Source of the DNA: Collinsella bouchesdurhonensis
GTDB taxonomy: Bacteria; Actinomycetota; Coriobacteriia; Coriobacteriales; Coriobacteriaceae
Direction of reading: 5' to 3'
DNA: 64,000 nt
NCBI RefSeq assembly: GCF_900155365.1
Contig: NZ_LT699738.1
Span: 226,596-290,595 of the forward strand
Shown in pieces: positions 7,440 through 16,567 of this stretch. Under the pieces are notes generated by a model. The model was not told the origin of the DNA. It saw nothing but the letters and a program-made list of their open reading frames with translations, and ran no database searches. Made by a program: the position numbers and the translations under genes. Each line of letters opens with the position of its first letter. Position 1 is the first letter of the stretch.

Positions 7440-8774
7440 TCATCGGCCGCAAACCGCCTCGCGCACGGTATCCATCACCGTCTGCAGCGCAACGCCTTTA
7501 TCGCGTGCGATGGCAGCACAGGCCTCGTACTCCGGGGTCGTGCGCCGCGTGCCGTCGGGAAGACGAACGGTCTTTACCAAGACGTCACCCCAAGGTGTCT
7601 CCACCGACTCGATGGCCCGAGGCAAACAGGTGCGCTCCATCTGCTGGCGACGAATACCGATGGTCGTCGTCTCGCTCAAGATAATCTCTTCCATGCGTAA
7701 AACATCGGAGGGCTCCACAATAACCTGCAGCTGATAAGCGGGACGGCCCTTCTTGCAAAAAATCGGCAGCCAGTGCACCTCGCGCGCACCAGCCTCACGC
7801 AAACGCTCCGCAGCATAGGCCAAAACCTCCGGCGAGCAGTCATCGATATCGCATTCGAGCTTAACAATGCAGTTGGGCGCTTGCGTTTCGGCAGAGAGCG
7901 AGGGGCGAGGTTCACGGGCGGCAGCACCAACGCGCGCGTCAAGCTCCTCGATGAGCATTGCGCGCAAGATCGATGGACGCTCGTAGGAGCGCTTGCCCGC
8001 ACCGAGCCCCACCGCGCGAATCGTATAGCGCTCGGGCAGGGAAAACTCGGGCTCCAGGGCGGCAACGAGCGCCGCGCCGGTGGGCGTCACAAGTTCACCC
8101 TCAACCGAACTCGAGGACAGCGGCAAGCCATGGGCGATGCAGATGTTCAACGTTGCGGGAACGGGCACCGGGATAACGCCGTGCTGGCAGCGAATCGTCC
8201 CATGGCCATCGGTCAGCGCGGGGACAATCGCTCGCTCAATGTCCAGATCGTCAATCAAGAATGCCGCCGCAAGAACATCGACAATGGAATCGACTGCGCC
8301 CACCTCGTGAAAGTGAACCTGGTCGATTGGCAGACCATGGGCCTTTGCCTCGGCCCTTGCGAGAATGCGAAAGGCGTCGCGAGCGAGGCCGCGTGCACGG
8401 TCGGAAAGCGAGGCGGCATCGATGACCTGCTCGACCTGCGCCAAACCGCGATGCGCATGATGATGGTCGTGGTCGTGGGAAGTGTCGCCCAAACCGTGCA
8501 GATAGGCCATGTCATGATCATGGTTCTCGTGCGCAGCGTCCAGCTTCACGTCGAAGTCGCAGCAATCGATACCAGCCTTCTTCACGCGCGTCACCGAAAC
8601 CGAAAACCCCTCGAGCGACAATTTCTCGAGCATTTGCGTCAACCGCTCCAGCGCGGGCTTTCCCCCAAGGTCAAGAAGCGCCGCAACCAACATGTCACCG
8701 GCAATTCCTGCCTGGCAATCCAAATAGAGTGTTTTGCCGCGTCTCGTGTCCGCCGCCCTTATCGCCATCTCCAC
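7440..8774 (-). CDS. larC: Nickel-pincer cofactor synthesis protein LarC
   Basis: 444 aa. LarC is the CTP-dependent nickel cyclometallase that inserts nickel into the pyridinium dithiocarboxylate precursor to finish the cofactor of lactate racemase and related enzymes. The N-terminal YLDCQAGIAGDM is the family signature. An internal His-rich stretch (HDHDHHHAH, near residue 100) fits nickel handling. VHFHEVGAVDSIVD and the C-terminal LECDIDDCSPEVLAYA and FCKKGRPAYQLQV are also family-typical. The start is GTG at 8774 with AGAGGGG upstream; an ATG two codons later is possible. LarB, LarE and LarA are not in this window. HypA and HypB, also nickel proteins, are at 39.6 and 45.2 kb. Confidence 0.93.
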   Translation of the reverse strand: MEMAIRAADTRRGKTLYLDCQAGIAGDMLVAALLDLGGKPALERLTQMLEKLSLEGFSVSVTRVKKAGIDCCDFDVKLDAAHENHDHDMAYLHGLGDTSHDHDHHHAHRGLAQVEQVIDAASLSDRARGLARDAFRILARAEAKAHGLPIDQVHFHEVGAVDSIVDVLAAAFLIDDLDIERAIVPALTDGHGTIRCQHGVIPVPVPATLNICIAHGLPLSSSSVEGELVTPTGAALVAALEPEFSLPERYTIRAVGLGAGKRSYERPSILRAMLIEELDARVGAAAREPRPSLSAETQAPNCIVKLECDIDDCSPEVLAYAAERLREAGAREVHWLPIFCKKGRPAYQLQVIVEPSDVLRMEEIILSETTTIGIRRQQMERTCLPRAIESVETPWGDVLVKTVRLPDGTRRTTPEYEACAAIARDKGVALQTVMDTVREAVCGR

Positions 8775-8983
8775 GCAGCCCCTCTCGATCTCAAGCGCAA
8801 ACGTTTCCCGCCAACGCTACCACAGCAGATGCGCAACGCAAACAAACATGCTCTGCGCTAGCCCAACTTGTCCACGCAGGCATACGGAGCAGCGGCGCGC
8901 ACCACGATAATCCCATGCCCGCGTGCTATGCTTTGCGGCATCGTTTGCACGCAATGCGCCAACAATATGTACGGGAGGCACGC

Positions 8984-9328
8984 ATGTCCCAAGAAGATAT
9001 CAAGCAAAGCATCCACGACGCCTTTGATGAGGACGACCCGAGCCCGGCAAAACGAGCCCCCAAGCCCGGCTCCGGCAATCCCGGCCTTCCCATCGCTTCT
9101 CTCATCTTTGCCGTAGCAGGAGCCATCCTCGGCGGCTATGTCAGCTGGATTTTGAGCGTTATCGCCGGCATCGTCGCCATCGTATTGGGCGTTGTGGCAC
9201 GCAAGCAGGCATCTCCACGCCTTGGCCTTGCCCTCGCAGGCATCGTTATCGGCGTGCTTTGCATCCTGAGCAGCCTCGCACTCGTAGGCATCTACCTGCT
9301 CAAGCTCAAGAACATGGGTCTGCTGTAA
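8984..9328 (+). CDS. DUF4190-like two-helix membrane protein
   Basis: 114 aa. Residues 1-38 are polar and acidic with prolines, probably disordered in the cytoplasm. Two long Gly/Ala/Ile-rich helices follow (about 39-68 and 78-105), separated by ARKQASPRLG. This pattern is typical of DUF4190-type proteins, whose function is unknown. The ATG at 8984 has GGGAGG upstream. The longer frame back to 8729 overlaps larC on the other strand and lacks coding character. It precedes the PHP phosphatase gene by 28 bp and may share a transcript with it. Confidence 0.75.
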   Translation: MSQEDIKQSIHDAFDEDDPSPAKRAPKPGSGNPGLPIASLIFAVAGAILGGYVSWILSVIAGIVAIVLGVVARKQASPRLGLALAGIVIGVLCILSSLALVGIYLLKLKNMGLL

Positions 9329-9356
9329 CAAGCCATCGCCCAATAAAGGAGCCCTT

Positions 9357-10265
9357 ATGCCTTGCTGCCCGTTGGTCGACTGCCATACTCACACGCATTT
9401 TTCCGATGGCGTCTCGACATTCGAGGAAAACGTCCGCGCGGCGGCGGGCGCCGGCTGCGAGCTAATGGTCTCGACCGATCACCTCACCCTGCCCGCCAGC
9501 ATGGATGCTCCTGGAGGTGTGCAAGTCACGGTTGCAGACCTTCCGGCCCATCGTGCCGCCTTCGACGATGCTGTCAAACTCGCGGCCGAGCTTTCGCCCT
9601 CGCTCAAGCTGCTCTACGGCTTCGAATGCGACTGGTATCCCGGATGCGAGCCCCTGGTCAAAACATGGTCGGCAGGCGCCGCTGTGCGCTTGGGCAGCAT
9701 TCACTGGCTCGGCGACCCGGGCAATATCATGGCAGGAGCCGCGGGCGCTGCCGGCACCGCAGATGTGCCCCGTGCCGACCCGCCCAACTCCGACGCCGGC
9801 TGGATCGATTACGATGCAGATCTGCATGTTTGGGAAAACCTCGGCGTTCACGAGGTCTGGCGCCGCTATGTCGACGCCTGGTGCGCTGCCTGCGAAAGCC
9901 CGCTCGATTTTGATGTAATGGCGCACCCGGACCTCCCCATGCGCTTTGCCAACGAGGGGCTTGCGCCGGATTTTGATCTTGCCCCCTTATGGGACCAGAT
10001 GGCCGCCTGCGCACACGATACGCACAGGCGCATCGAAGTTTCCACGGCCGGTATGCGCAAAAGCGTGAACGATTATTACCCCACCCGCGGTCTGCTCGAA
10101 CGTTTTGTCCATGCGAGCGTCCCTATCGCGTTTGGGTCTGATGCGCACCGCGCCTGTGATATCTGCTGGGGCATCTGCGACGCCTACGCATTCGCCTATA
10201 GCTGCGGATACCGCTCGTTTGATATCCCCCGCGATGCCGGAGCATGGGAGACCGTCTCCCTCTAG
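9357..10265 (+). CDS. hisK: PHP-domain histidinol-phosphatase
   Basis: 302 aa, PHP superfamily. The metal-binding motifs are visible: DCHTHTHFSDG at 8-18, STDHL near residue 40, GFECDW, and a C-terminal GSDAHRACD. The overall pattern matches HisK/HisJ-type histidinol-phosphate phosphatases, which make histidinol from histidinol phosphate. The nearby HisB (13397-13984) is a dehydratase only, so another phosphatase is needed, and this gene converges on the his operon. The specific substrate is therefore inferred from family plus context. It is slightly longer than Bacillus HisK, with an Ala/Gly-rich insert near residues 120-150. GGAG stands before the ATG. Confidence 0.8.
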   Translation: MPCCPLVDCHTHTHFSDGVSTFEENVRAAAGAGCELMVSTDHLTLPASMDAPGGVQVTVADLPAHRAAFDDAVKLAAELSPSLKLLYGFECDWYPGCEPLVKTWSAGAAVRLGSIHWLGDPGNIMAGAAGAAGTADVPRADPPNSDAGWIDYDADLHVWENLGVHEVWRRYVDAWCAACESPLDFDVMAHPDLPMRFANEGLAPDFDLAPLWDQMAACAHDTHRRIEVSTAGMRKSVNDYYPTRGLLERFVHASVPIAFGSDAHRACDICWGICDAYAFAYSCGYRSFDIPRDAGAWETVSL

Positions 10266-10311
10266 GGCGCCGGGGCATCGCGAAGCATCGCCACCCGTTG
10301 CCAAAAGCGAC

Positions 10312-10352
10312 CAAAAATGGGCGGGTGCCATCCTCGCAGAAGGCGCCCGCCC
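10312..10352 (-). terminator. Terminator of the his operon
   Basis: On the minus strand an 11-bp stem (10342-10352 with 10319-10329, one G-U pair) is followed by ATTTTT. It lies 20 bp beyond hisE and between the convergent hisE and PHP phosphatase genes. Confidence 0.8.
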
Positions 10353-10373
10353 GATTACGTTATGTAAAACCGG

Positions 10374-10691
10374 CTACTTCATGCGCGCATTGAGCTCGCC
10401 GGCAAGCTCATCGAGGGTCACGCCGTAGCGCTCGAGCGTCACGAGCAGGTGGTACACCAAGTCGCCCGCCTCGTAGCGAATGTGGTCGTGGTCTTTATCC
10501 TTGCAGGCCATGATCACCTCGCTTGCCTCCTCGGCAATCTTCTTGAGCAGTTCATCCTCGACATCGGTCAAAAGGCGCGCCGTATAGCTCTCTTCGGGCG
10601 AAGACTCGCGACGCCCATGAATCGTCGCGGCCAGGCTCTCCAGAGTCTCTCCGATATTGCCATCCTGCACGTTAGCGGTACGTACGCCCAT
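10374..10691 (-). CDS. hisE: Phosphoribosyl-ATP pyrophosphatase
   Basis: 105 aa, the normal size of a stand-alone HisE. It removes pyrophosphate from phosphoribosyl-ATP, the second step of histidine synthesis. The helical MazG-like motifs EDELLKKIAEEASEVIMA and YEAGDLVYHLLVTLERYGV carry the acidic metal ligands. It is the last gene of the operon, 55 bp after hisI, with GGGAGG before its ATG, and a terminator follows. HisE and HisI are separate here, unlike the fused HisIE of enterobacteria. Confidence 0.95.
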   Translation of the reverse strand: MGVRTANVQDGNIGETLESLAATIHGRRESSPEESYTARLLTDVEDELLKKIAEEASEVIMACKDKDHDHIRYEAGDLVYHLLVTLERYGVTLDELAGELNARMK

Positions 10692-10746
10692 GCTTGATTC
10701 CTCCCAAACGTAACGCCGCTGCTATCGCGGCTTGTATCCCATCTAC

Positions 10747-11079
10747 CTACGGCTCAACACGCTTGAAAAAACAACTGCGTGCACCCGTATGACATGCCGG
10801 ACCGGGGCTGTCGACCTTCACAAGCAGCGTATCGCTATCGCAATCGGTCCATAGCTCGCGCACTTGCTGCATATTTCCGCTGGTCGCGCCCTTATTCCAA
10901 AGCTCCTGGCGGCTGCGGCTCCAAAACCACGTGGTGCCGCGTTCAAGCGTGAGCCCCACCGACTCCTCGTTCATCCACGCCACCATCAACACCTCACCGG
11001 TGTCGTACTGCTGAACCACGCACGGAATGAGGCCGCGTTCGTCATAGGTGAGCTGCGCGGGCGTTGTGACCTCGATCAT
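10747..11079 (-). CDS. hisI: Phosphoribosyl-AMP cyclohydrolase
   Basis: 110 aa. It opens the purine ring of phosphoribosyl-AMP, the third step of histidine synthesis. The family motifs are complete: [47 protein letters not shown] (metal-binding Asp residues) and [13 protein letters not shown] (zinc Cys). The ATG follows directly on the hisF stop codon (TAG-ATG), so translation is probably coupled. Confidence 0.96.
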   Translation of the reverse strand: MIEVTTPAQLTYDERGLIPCVVQQYDTGEVLMVAWMNEESVGLTLERGTTWFWSRSRQELWNKGATSGNMQQVRELWTDCDSDTLLVKVDSPGPACHTGARSCFFKRVEP

Positions 11080-11862
11080 CTAAAAATCCAATCTTACCGG
11101 GATACCCTGACTTGCCATGTACTCCTTTACCTGGCGAATGCTAAAGGTTCCAAAGTGAAACACGCTTGCTGCAAGCACGGCATCGGCTTCGCCCTCGATA
11201 ACGCCTTCGGCAAAATGCTCGAGCGTACCCACGCCGCCGCTCGCGATCACAGGGATGGAGACCGCGCGAGCAACGGCACGCGTGAGCGCCAGATCAAATC
11301 CCTCTTTGGTGCCGTCGCGATCCATGCTCGTAAGCAAGATCTCGCCCGCGCCGCGTCGTGCCGCCTCCGCAGCCCACTCAACAGCATCGATACCCGTGGC
11401 ATTGCGACCGCCCGCGGTAAAGACTTCCCACTTGTCGGCACCGGGCTTTCCGGGCATGCCCACGCGCTTGGCATCGATAGCGCACACCACCGCCTGGCTG
11501 CCAAACGCCGCAGCGGCCTGGGTAATCAAATTTGGATCGCGCACAGCAGCCGAGTTGAGCGACACCTTGTCGGCACCCGCCGCAACCATCTGGCGCATAC
11601 CCGCAAGATCGCGAAAACCGCCGCCCACCGTATAGGGAATGGAGAGTTCCTCGGCCGCATGCGCAGCCATGTCGATTGTTGTCGCGCGATTGTCGCTCGT
11701 GGCGGTAATGTCCAAGAACACGACCTCGTCGGCTCCCTCACGGTCATACGCCGAGGCAAGCTCGACAGGATCACCCGCGTCGCGCAGTTCCACAAAGTTG
11801 ACGCCCTTTACAACGCGTCCGCACTTGACATCCAAACACGGAATGATGCGCTTGGTTAGCAT
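11080..11862 (-). CDS. hisF: Imidazole glycerol phosphate synthase, cyclase subunit
   Basis: 260 aa, a (beta/alpha)8 barrel. HisF uses ammonia from HisH to convert PRFAR to imidazole glycerol phosphate and AICAR. The N-terminal [16 protein letters not shown] includes the catalytic Asp11. [18 protein letters not shown] (second catalytic Asp) and the C-terminal [10 protein letters not shown] phosphate-binding loop are present. Its start overlaps hisA by 7 bp, and hisI follows without a gap. Confidence 0.97.
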   Translation of the reverse strand: MLTKRIIPCLDVKCGRVVKGVNFVELRDAGDPVELASAYDREGADEVVFLDITATSDNRATTIDMAAHAAEELSIPYTVGGGFRDLAGMRQMVAAGADKVSLNSAAVRDPNLITQAAAAFGSQAVVCAIDAKRVGMPGKPGADKWEVFTAGGRNATGIDAVEWAAEAARRGAGEILLTSMDRDGTKEGFDLALTRAVARAVSIPVIASGGVGTLEHFAEGVIEGEADAVLAASVFHFGTFSIRQVKEYMASQGIPVRLDF

Positions 11863-12608
11863 GCGCTCTCCTCTCCATGGGCCACGGCCAAGGCCTCGGC
11901 CAACGTGAAGTTGCCCTCATACAGGGCACGCCCGGTGATAGCGCCCTCGATGACATCCGCGCCCGCAGCGGCAACCGCACGAATGTCGTCGAGCATGGAG
12001 ATTCCTCCCGAGGCGACAACCGGAAAGCCGGCAACGTGGGCCACGTGGGCATATGCCGCCACATCGATACCGGTCTGCATGCCATCGCGAGCGATATCGG
12101 TATAGACCAGGTGCCTGAAGCCCTGCTCGGCAAGCTGCCCCACCACCTCGTCAAGCGCCAAGCCCACGCCATCGCGCCAGCCGTTCACCTTGACCTGACC
12201 ATCGCGAGCGGCAACGTCGGCTACCAGCAGGTCGCCAAAGCCGCGCGCCGCGACCTCAGCAAAGCCCGGCTCCGTTACCAAAACGGTACCCATGGCAATG
12301 CGCTTGGCGCCATACCCCGCAAGTTCATCGATGCGTGCAAGCGAGCGCACGCCGCCGCCCACATCGATAGACAGGCCGTCTACCTGGCAGATTGATTTGA
12401 TGGCCCGAGAGTTGGCCGCACGTGCCTCCTCGTCTTCTTCAAATGCAGCCGAAAGATCGACCACATGAAGCCACGTTGCGCCCTGCGCGGCAAACTCCCT
12501 CGCAACCGAAACGGGATCGTCGGAATAAACCTTGCAGCGGCTTCGGTCGCCGCGCTCCAGACGAACGACCTTGCCGCCAATCAGATCGATAGCGGGAAAC
12601 AAAATCAT
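11856..12608 (-). CDS. hisA: ProFAR isomerase
   Basis: 250 aa, a half-barrel-repeat TIM barrel homologous to HisF. It isomerises ProFAR to [24 protein letters not shown] with catalytic Asp8 starts the protein. [21 protein letters not shown] and the C-terminal [10 protein letters not shown] loop are visible. The ATG at 12608 overlaps the hisH stop as ATGA, with GGGGAGG upstream. A much longer open frame exists but runs back through hisH and is not coding. Confidence 0.97.
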   Translation of the reverse strand: MILFPAIDLIGGKVVRLERGDRSRCKVYSDDPVSVAREFAAQGATWLHVVDLSAAFEEDEEARAANSRAIKSICQVDGLSIDVGGGVRSLARIDELAGYGAKRIAMGTVLVTEPGFAEVAARGFGDLLVADVAARDGQVKVNGWRDGVGLALDEVVGQLAEQGFRHLVYTDIARDGMQTGIDVAAYAHVAHVAGFPVVASGGISMLDDIRAVAAAGADVIEGAITGRALYEGNFTLAEALAVAHGEESAC

Positions 12609-13354
12609 GCGTCTACCTCCCCATCGTTCATGGCACCCTCGACGATGCCCACGAAGTTCTCGATAAGCCGCAGACCGCGCGCCGAGGATTTCTCGGGATG
12701 GAACTGGCAGCCAAAAACGCGCCCACGCTGCACCATACAGGCAAAACTGCGCGTATAGTGCGTATGGGCAAGGGTATCGGCAGCGGGCACATCGAGGTCT
12801 GCCGCATACGAATGCGTGAAGTACATGTTGGCGCCCTCGGGGAAACCACGCAGAAGAGGCGAAGCGGCACCCTCCTTGGTCAGATGCACCTGATCCCAAC
12901 CAACATGGGGAACTTTAAGACGCGTGGACTCAAGGCGCGAACACGACCCCTGAATCAGTCCCAAACCGCGCACCCAACGTCTGCCGTCAGCCTCAAAAAT
13001 CACTCCGGGATTTAAACCCTTGCCGTAAGCGTCGTTCGCAATAGCTACAGAGGTATCCTCGGGAACACCCTCGTCACCGCGGTCAAGCAGCAGCTGAAGC
13101 CCCAGGCAAATACCTAAGATCGGCTTGTTTGCGCCAGCGGCCTCGAGCACCGCCTGGTCAAGCCCCGACTCGCTCATATAGGAGATGGCATCGTAAAACG
13201 ACCCCACGCCGGGAATCACGATGCCGTCGGCCGCGCGGACACACGCGGGATCGTCGCTCGCATAGGCCTCGGCGCCAGCGCGCGCAAAACCGCGCACCAC
13301 GCTCGACAGGTTGCCCTTGTGGTAGTCGACGATGACAATCGATGGACTGAGCAC
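12605..13354 (-). CDS. hisH: Imidazole glycerol phosphate synthase, glutaminase subunit
   Basis: 249 aa, longer than the usual 200-215. It is a class I glutamine amidotransferase that supplies ammonia to HisF. VIVDYHKGNLSSV starts the fold. GICLGLQLL carries the nucleophile (about Cys83) and CQFHPEKS the His/Glu pair. The extra length is a roughly 35-residue insert in the middle (ANDAYGKGLNPGVIFEADG region and following). I chose GTG at 13354 because AGAGGG stands just upstream. An ATG at 13375 has no ribosome site. Confidence 0.93.
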   Translation of the reverse strand: MLSPSIVIVDYHKGNLSSVVRGFARAGAEAYASDDPACVRAADGIVIPGVGSFYDAISYMSESGLDQAVLEAAGANKPILGICLGLQLLLDRGDEGVPEDTSVAIANDAYGKGLNPGVIFEADGRRWVRGLGLIQGSCSRLESTRLKVPHVGWDQVHLTKEGAASPLLRGFPEGANMYFTHSYAADLDVPAADTLAHTHYTRSFACMVQRGRVFGCQFHPEKSSARGLRLIENFVGIVEGAMNDGEVDA

Positions 13355-13396
13355 TGTTCCCTCTTCTCTTACCATTCAATCGATTAAAACGCCCAG

Positions 13397-13984
13397 CTAA
13401 AGGGTTCCCTTGGTCGATGGCACGCCCTTTACGCGCGGGTCCATCTCACACGCAAAGCGCATGGCACGGCCCGTGGCCTTGAATGCCGCCTCGATAATGT
13501 GATGGCTGTTCTCGCCCGCCAGCTCGCGCACGTGCAGCGTGAGCTGGGCATCGCGCGCAAAGGCGTAGAAAAACTCGACCGCAAGCTCGGTATCGAACGA
13601 GCCCACGCGCTCGGTGGGCAGCGGCAGGTCACAATAGGCCTGACCGCGGCCGGAAATATCGACTGCCGCCATGACGAGCGTCTCGTCCATGGGGATGGTC
13701 GAATCAGCAAAGCGCGTGATGCCCGCTTTATCGCCAAGCGCCTGGCAAAACGCCTCGCCCAACACGATGCCCGTATCCTCCACGGTGTGGTGCGCATCGA
13801 CCTCAACGTCGCCCGCGGCATGCACCGTCAGGTCAAACTGGCCATGACGACCAAACGCGTTGAGCATGTGGTCGAAAAACGGCACACCCGTATCGATATC
13901 GCAAACGCCAGACCCATCGAGGTCGAGCTTGATCTGGATGTCGGTCTCCCCCGTCTTGCGGGCTACCTCTACGGTGCGAGACAT
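13397..13984 (-). CDS. hisB: Imidazoleglycerol-phosphate dehydratase
   Basis: 195 aa, the stand-alone dehydratase form without the N-terminal phosphatase domain found in enterobacteria. It converts imidazole glycerol phosphate to imidazole acetol phosphate. The di-manganese ligands are in FFDHMLNAFGRHG, DAHHTVEDTG and GENSHHIIEAAFKA. Its ATG directly abuts the hisC stop. Because it lacks the phosphatase domain, the PHP phosphatase at 9357 is needed to complete the pathway. Confidence 0.97.
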   Translation of the reverse strand: MSRTVEVARKTGETDIQIKLDLDGSGVCDIDTGVPFFDHMLNAFGRHGQFDLTVHAAGDVEVDAHHTVEDTGIVLGEAFCQALGDKAGITRFADSTIPMDETLVMAAVDISGRGQAYCDLPLPTERVGSFDTELAVEFFYAFARDAQLTLHVRELAGENSHHIIEAAFKATGRAMRFACEMDPRVKGVPSTKGTL

Positions 13985-15100
13985 CTACATCTCCTCCTTT
14001 ACGAGCACGGCAAGCGCACTCAATACAGCGTCGTTTTCTGCAGGCGTACCCACGGTGATGCGCAGGCAGCCGGCAAGTCCGGGCGCATAGCTAAAGTCGC
14101 GCACAAGAATCGAGTACTCGTCGCGCAGACGCTCGCGCACACGGGTCGCACGCGCCATACGCACAAGCAGGAAGTTGCCAAAACTCGGCCAGACCTCAAC
14201 GGGCAGGCCTTTGGCAGCAAACGCCTCGAGCGCAGCCTTGACGCGCTCACGCTCCGCGGCAACCTGGGCCACAACCGGCGCATAGGCATCGCGAGCGCGC
14301 ACGGCCGCAAGCGCCGCCGCCTGCGTAAGCACATTGACCGAGTAGATCTGGCGAATCGCCGCAAACACGTCGATAACCTCGGGCGCCGCGATCACATATC
14401 CGCAGCGCGTGCCTGCCGCCCCAAAGGCCTTGGACAGTGTGTGCAGGATAACGAGGTTGGAATACTTCTCGATAAGTCCTTGGGCTGTGGTCTTGGCACC
14501 AAAGGAGGCATCGGCAAACTCGATATACGCCTCGTCGACCATGACCATACCGGGACATGCCTCGCAGAGCTTAGCGACAAAATCGAGCGAAGCCACATCT
14601 CCCGTGGGATTGTTGGGCGAGGTCACGATAGCAAGATCGCATGAGGGGGCCGCCTCGAGCACCGCCGCGCAATCGAGCTCGAAGGTCTTGGGATCGCGCC
14701 ATACGTCACGCACCCCGGTCTCAACAAGCGAGGCAAAAAACGCGTATTCGCTAAAGCACGGTGGGCAATTGAGCAGCGTGCGCCCGCGCCCGCCAAAGGC
14801 GAGCAGGAAGTTATAGAGCAGCTCGTCGCCACCGTTTCCTACGCAGACCATCTCGCGCGGCACACCATGCCAGACGGCCAGCTCGTCACGCAAGTCGTTG
14901 CTCATGGGATCGGGATAGCGGTTGAGGGGCGTTGCGGCCAAGGCGGCGTCAACGGCCTCGCGCACGCCCTCGGGCACGGGATAGGTGTTCTCGTTTGCCG
15001 AGAGATTAATGCTCGTGGGCGTGAAGTTGGGGTCATACGACTCGATACTCGCCAGATACGGCTGCACGAGCTCCTTCATCTTCTGGGAAAGCTCCGCCAT
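13985..15100 (-). CDS. hisC: Histidinol-phosphate aminotransferase
   Basis: 371 aa, fold-type I PLP aminotransferase. It turns imidazole acetol phosphate into histidinol phosphate. NLSANENTYPVPEGV near the start, SPNNPTGDVAS, DEAYIEFAD and the PLP-Lys motif HTLSKAFGAAGTRCGY are present. It lies 2 bp downstream of hisD and abuts hisB, as expected in a tightly coupled operon. Confidence 0.96.
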   Translation of the reverse strand: MAELSQKMKELVQPYLASIESYDPNFTPTSINLSANENTYPVPEGVREAVDAALAATPLNRYPDPMSNDLRDELAVWHGVPREMVCVGNGGDELLYNFLLAFGGRGRTLLNCPPCFSEYAFFASLVETGVRDVWRDPKTFELDCAAVLEAAPSCDLAIVTSPNNPTGDVASLDFVAKLCEACPGMVMVDEAYIEFADASFGAKTTAQGLIEKYSNLVILHTLSKAFGAAGTRCGYVIAAPEVIDVFAAIRQIYSVNVLTQAAALAAVRARDAYAPVVAQVAAERERVKAALEAFAAKGLPVEVWPSFGNFLLVRMARATRVRERLRDEYSILVRDFSYAPGLAGCLRITVGTPAENDAVLSALAVLVKEEM

Positions 15101-15102
15101 CG

Positions 15103-16503
15103 CTATTCACCCGCCGACGCCGCGCCACGGGCGACCGTCTGGACGTCATCGTCCGGCCAAGCAACAGCAGTAAGGTCCGTGCCGGCAAGTGCCTCGCAGC
15201 TTACGGAATCTTCACCCTGCTCCAGAATGCGACGACGCAGCGCCGCAGAAAGAGCGTGGGACCACAAGCCCTCGGCCTCAGCCAAACGCTGAGTCGCAGG
15301 CGCATCCTTCATCAGGCCCTGAGGAGTATAGCAAATGACGCTCGAGCGCTTGACGAACTCTTCGACAGAAAGCGGATTGGAGAAAAGCGCCGTGCCGCCC
15401 GTGGGAAGCGTGTGGTTGGGACCGGCAACGTAGTCGCCAAGGGGCTCGGAGCTCCAAGCGCCCACAAAGATGGCACCGGCGTTGCGAATGCCGCCCAGCA
15501 GCCCCATGGCATCTTTGCAGTGAAGCTCCAAGTGCTCCGGCGCCACGGTGTTGACGGCCTCGACTGCCGCCGACATATCGGCAGCGACTACGATCGTGCC
15601 CTCGTTGTCAAGAGAGGTACGCGTAATCTCCGCGCGGGGCGACTGAGCCACCAGGACCTCGATGCCGCGCTCGACCTGGGCGGCAAAATCGGCATCGCAG
15701 GTAACCAGGTAGCAAGCTGCCAGCGGGTCGTGCTCAGCCTGCGCCATAAGATCAGCCGCAACGACCATGGGGTTCGCGCTCGCATCGGCGAGCACGCAAA
15801 CCTCGGACGGTCCGGCGATCATATCGATACCGATATCACCCGAGACAATCTGCTTGGCAGCAGCCACGAACGCGTTGCCCGGACCGGTGATCTTATCGAC
15901 CTTGGGGATGGTCTCGGTACCGTAAGCGAGCGCCGCTACTGCCTGCGCGCCGCCCACCATGTAGATCTCGTCCACACCGCCGAGCTTTGCGGCAGCAAGC
16001 GTGTAGGGGCTGATAAGTCCATCCTTTTGCGGAGGCGTGACCATGACCACGCGCTTGACCCCTGCAACCTTGGCGGGAATAGCGTTCATGAGTACCGTCG
16101 AAGGATACTGCGCGCGTCCGCCCGGCACGTAGATGCCGGCCGCCGCAAGCGGGGTCACCTTGACGCCGAGCATGGTGCCATCCGTGCGCGTGGTAAACCA
16201 GCTCTGCTCGACCTCGCGCTCGTGGAACTCGCGAATCTGTGCGGCGGCCTTCTCGAGCGCCGCGACAAACGTGGGGTCCAAGCCCTCAAGCGCCGCATCG
16301 ATCTGCTCCTGCGGCAAACGGAAACTCTCAAGGTCAACACCGTCAAAACGGCTGCAATAGTCGCGTACCGCCGCGTCTCCCTCGGCGCGCACGCGGGCCA
16401 CGATCTCCTTGGCAGAAGCCACGATATTCTCGGGCAGCACGCCCTTGCGATTGAGCTGGTTGACGCTCAGCAGCTCGCCCGCTGCCAACTTGATGGTCTT
16501 CAT
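15103..16503 (-). CDS. hisD: Histidinol dehydrogenase
   Basis: 466 aa, somewhat longer than the typical 430. It oxidises histidinol to histidine in two NAD-dependent, zinc-dependent steps. PGGRAQYPSTVLMNAIPAKVAGV, GNAFVAAAKQIV, DMIAGPSEVCVLAD, QAEHDPLA, NAGAIFVG and NHTLPTGGTA are family hallmarks. The extra C-terminal residues (about 30, ending GAASAGE) have no assigned role. It follows hisZG by 64 bp. Confidence 0.96.
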   Translation of the reverse strand: MKTIKLAAGELLSVNQLNRKGVLPENIVASAKEIVARVRAEGDAAVRDYCSRFDGVDLESFRLPQEQIDAALEGLDPTFVAALEKAAAQIREFHEREVEQSWFTTRTDGTMLGVKVTPLAAAGIYVPGGRAQYPSTVLMNAIPAKVAGVKRVVMVTPPQKDGLISPYTLAAAKLGGVDEIYMVGGAQAVAALAYGTETIPKVDKITGPGNAFVAAAKQIVSGDIGIDMIAGPSEVCVLADASANPMVVAADLMAQAEHDPLAACYLVTCDADFAAQVERGIEVLVAQSPRAEITRTSLDNEGTIVVAADMSAAVEAVNTVAPEHLELHCKDAMGLLGGIRNAGAIFVGAWSSEPLGDYVAGPNHTLPTGGTALFSNPLSVEEFVKRSSVICYTPQGLMKDAPATQRLAEAEGLWSHALSAALRRRILEQGEDSVSCEALAGTDLTAVAWPDDDVQTVARGAASAGE

Positions 16504-16567
16504 CTCAAACAGTCCTATCTCTATTGGGCATCTGCGCCCATGCTACGTCAAAATCGATATATGCCCG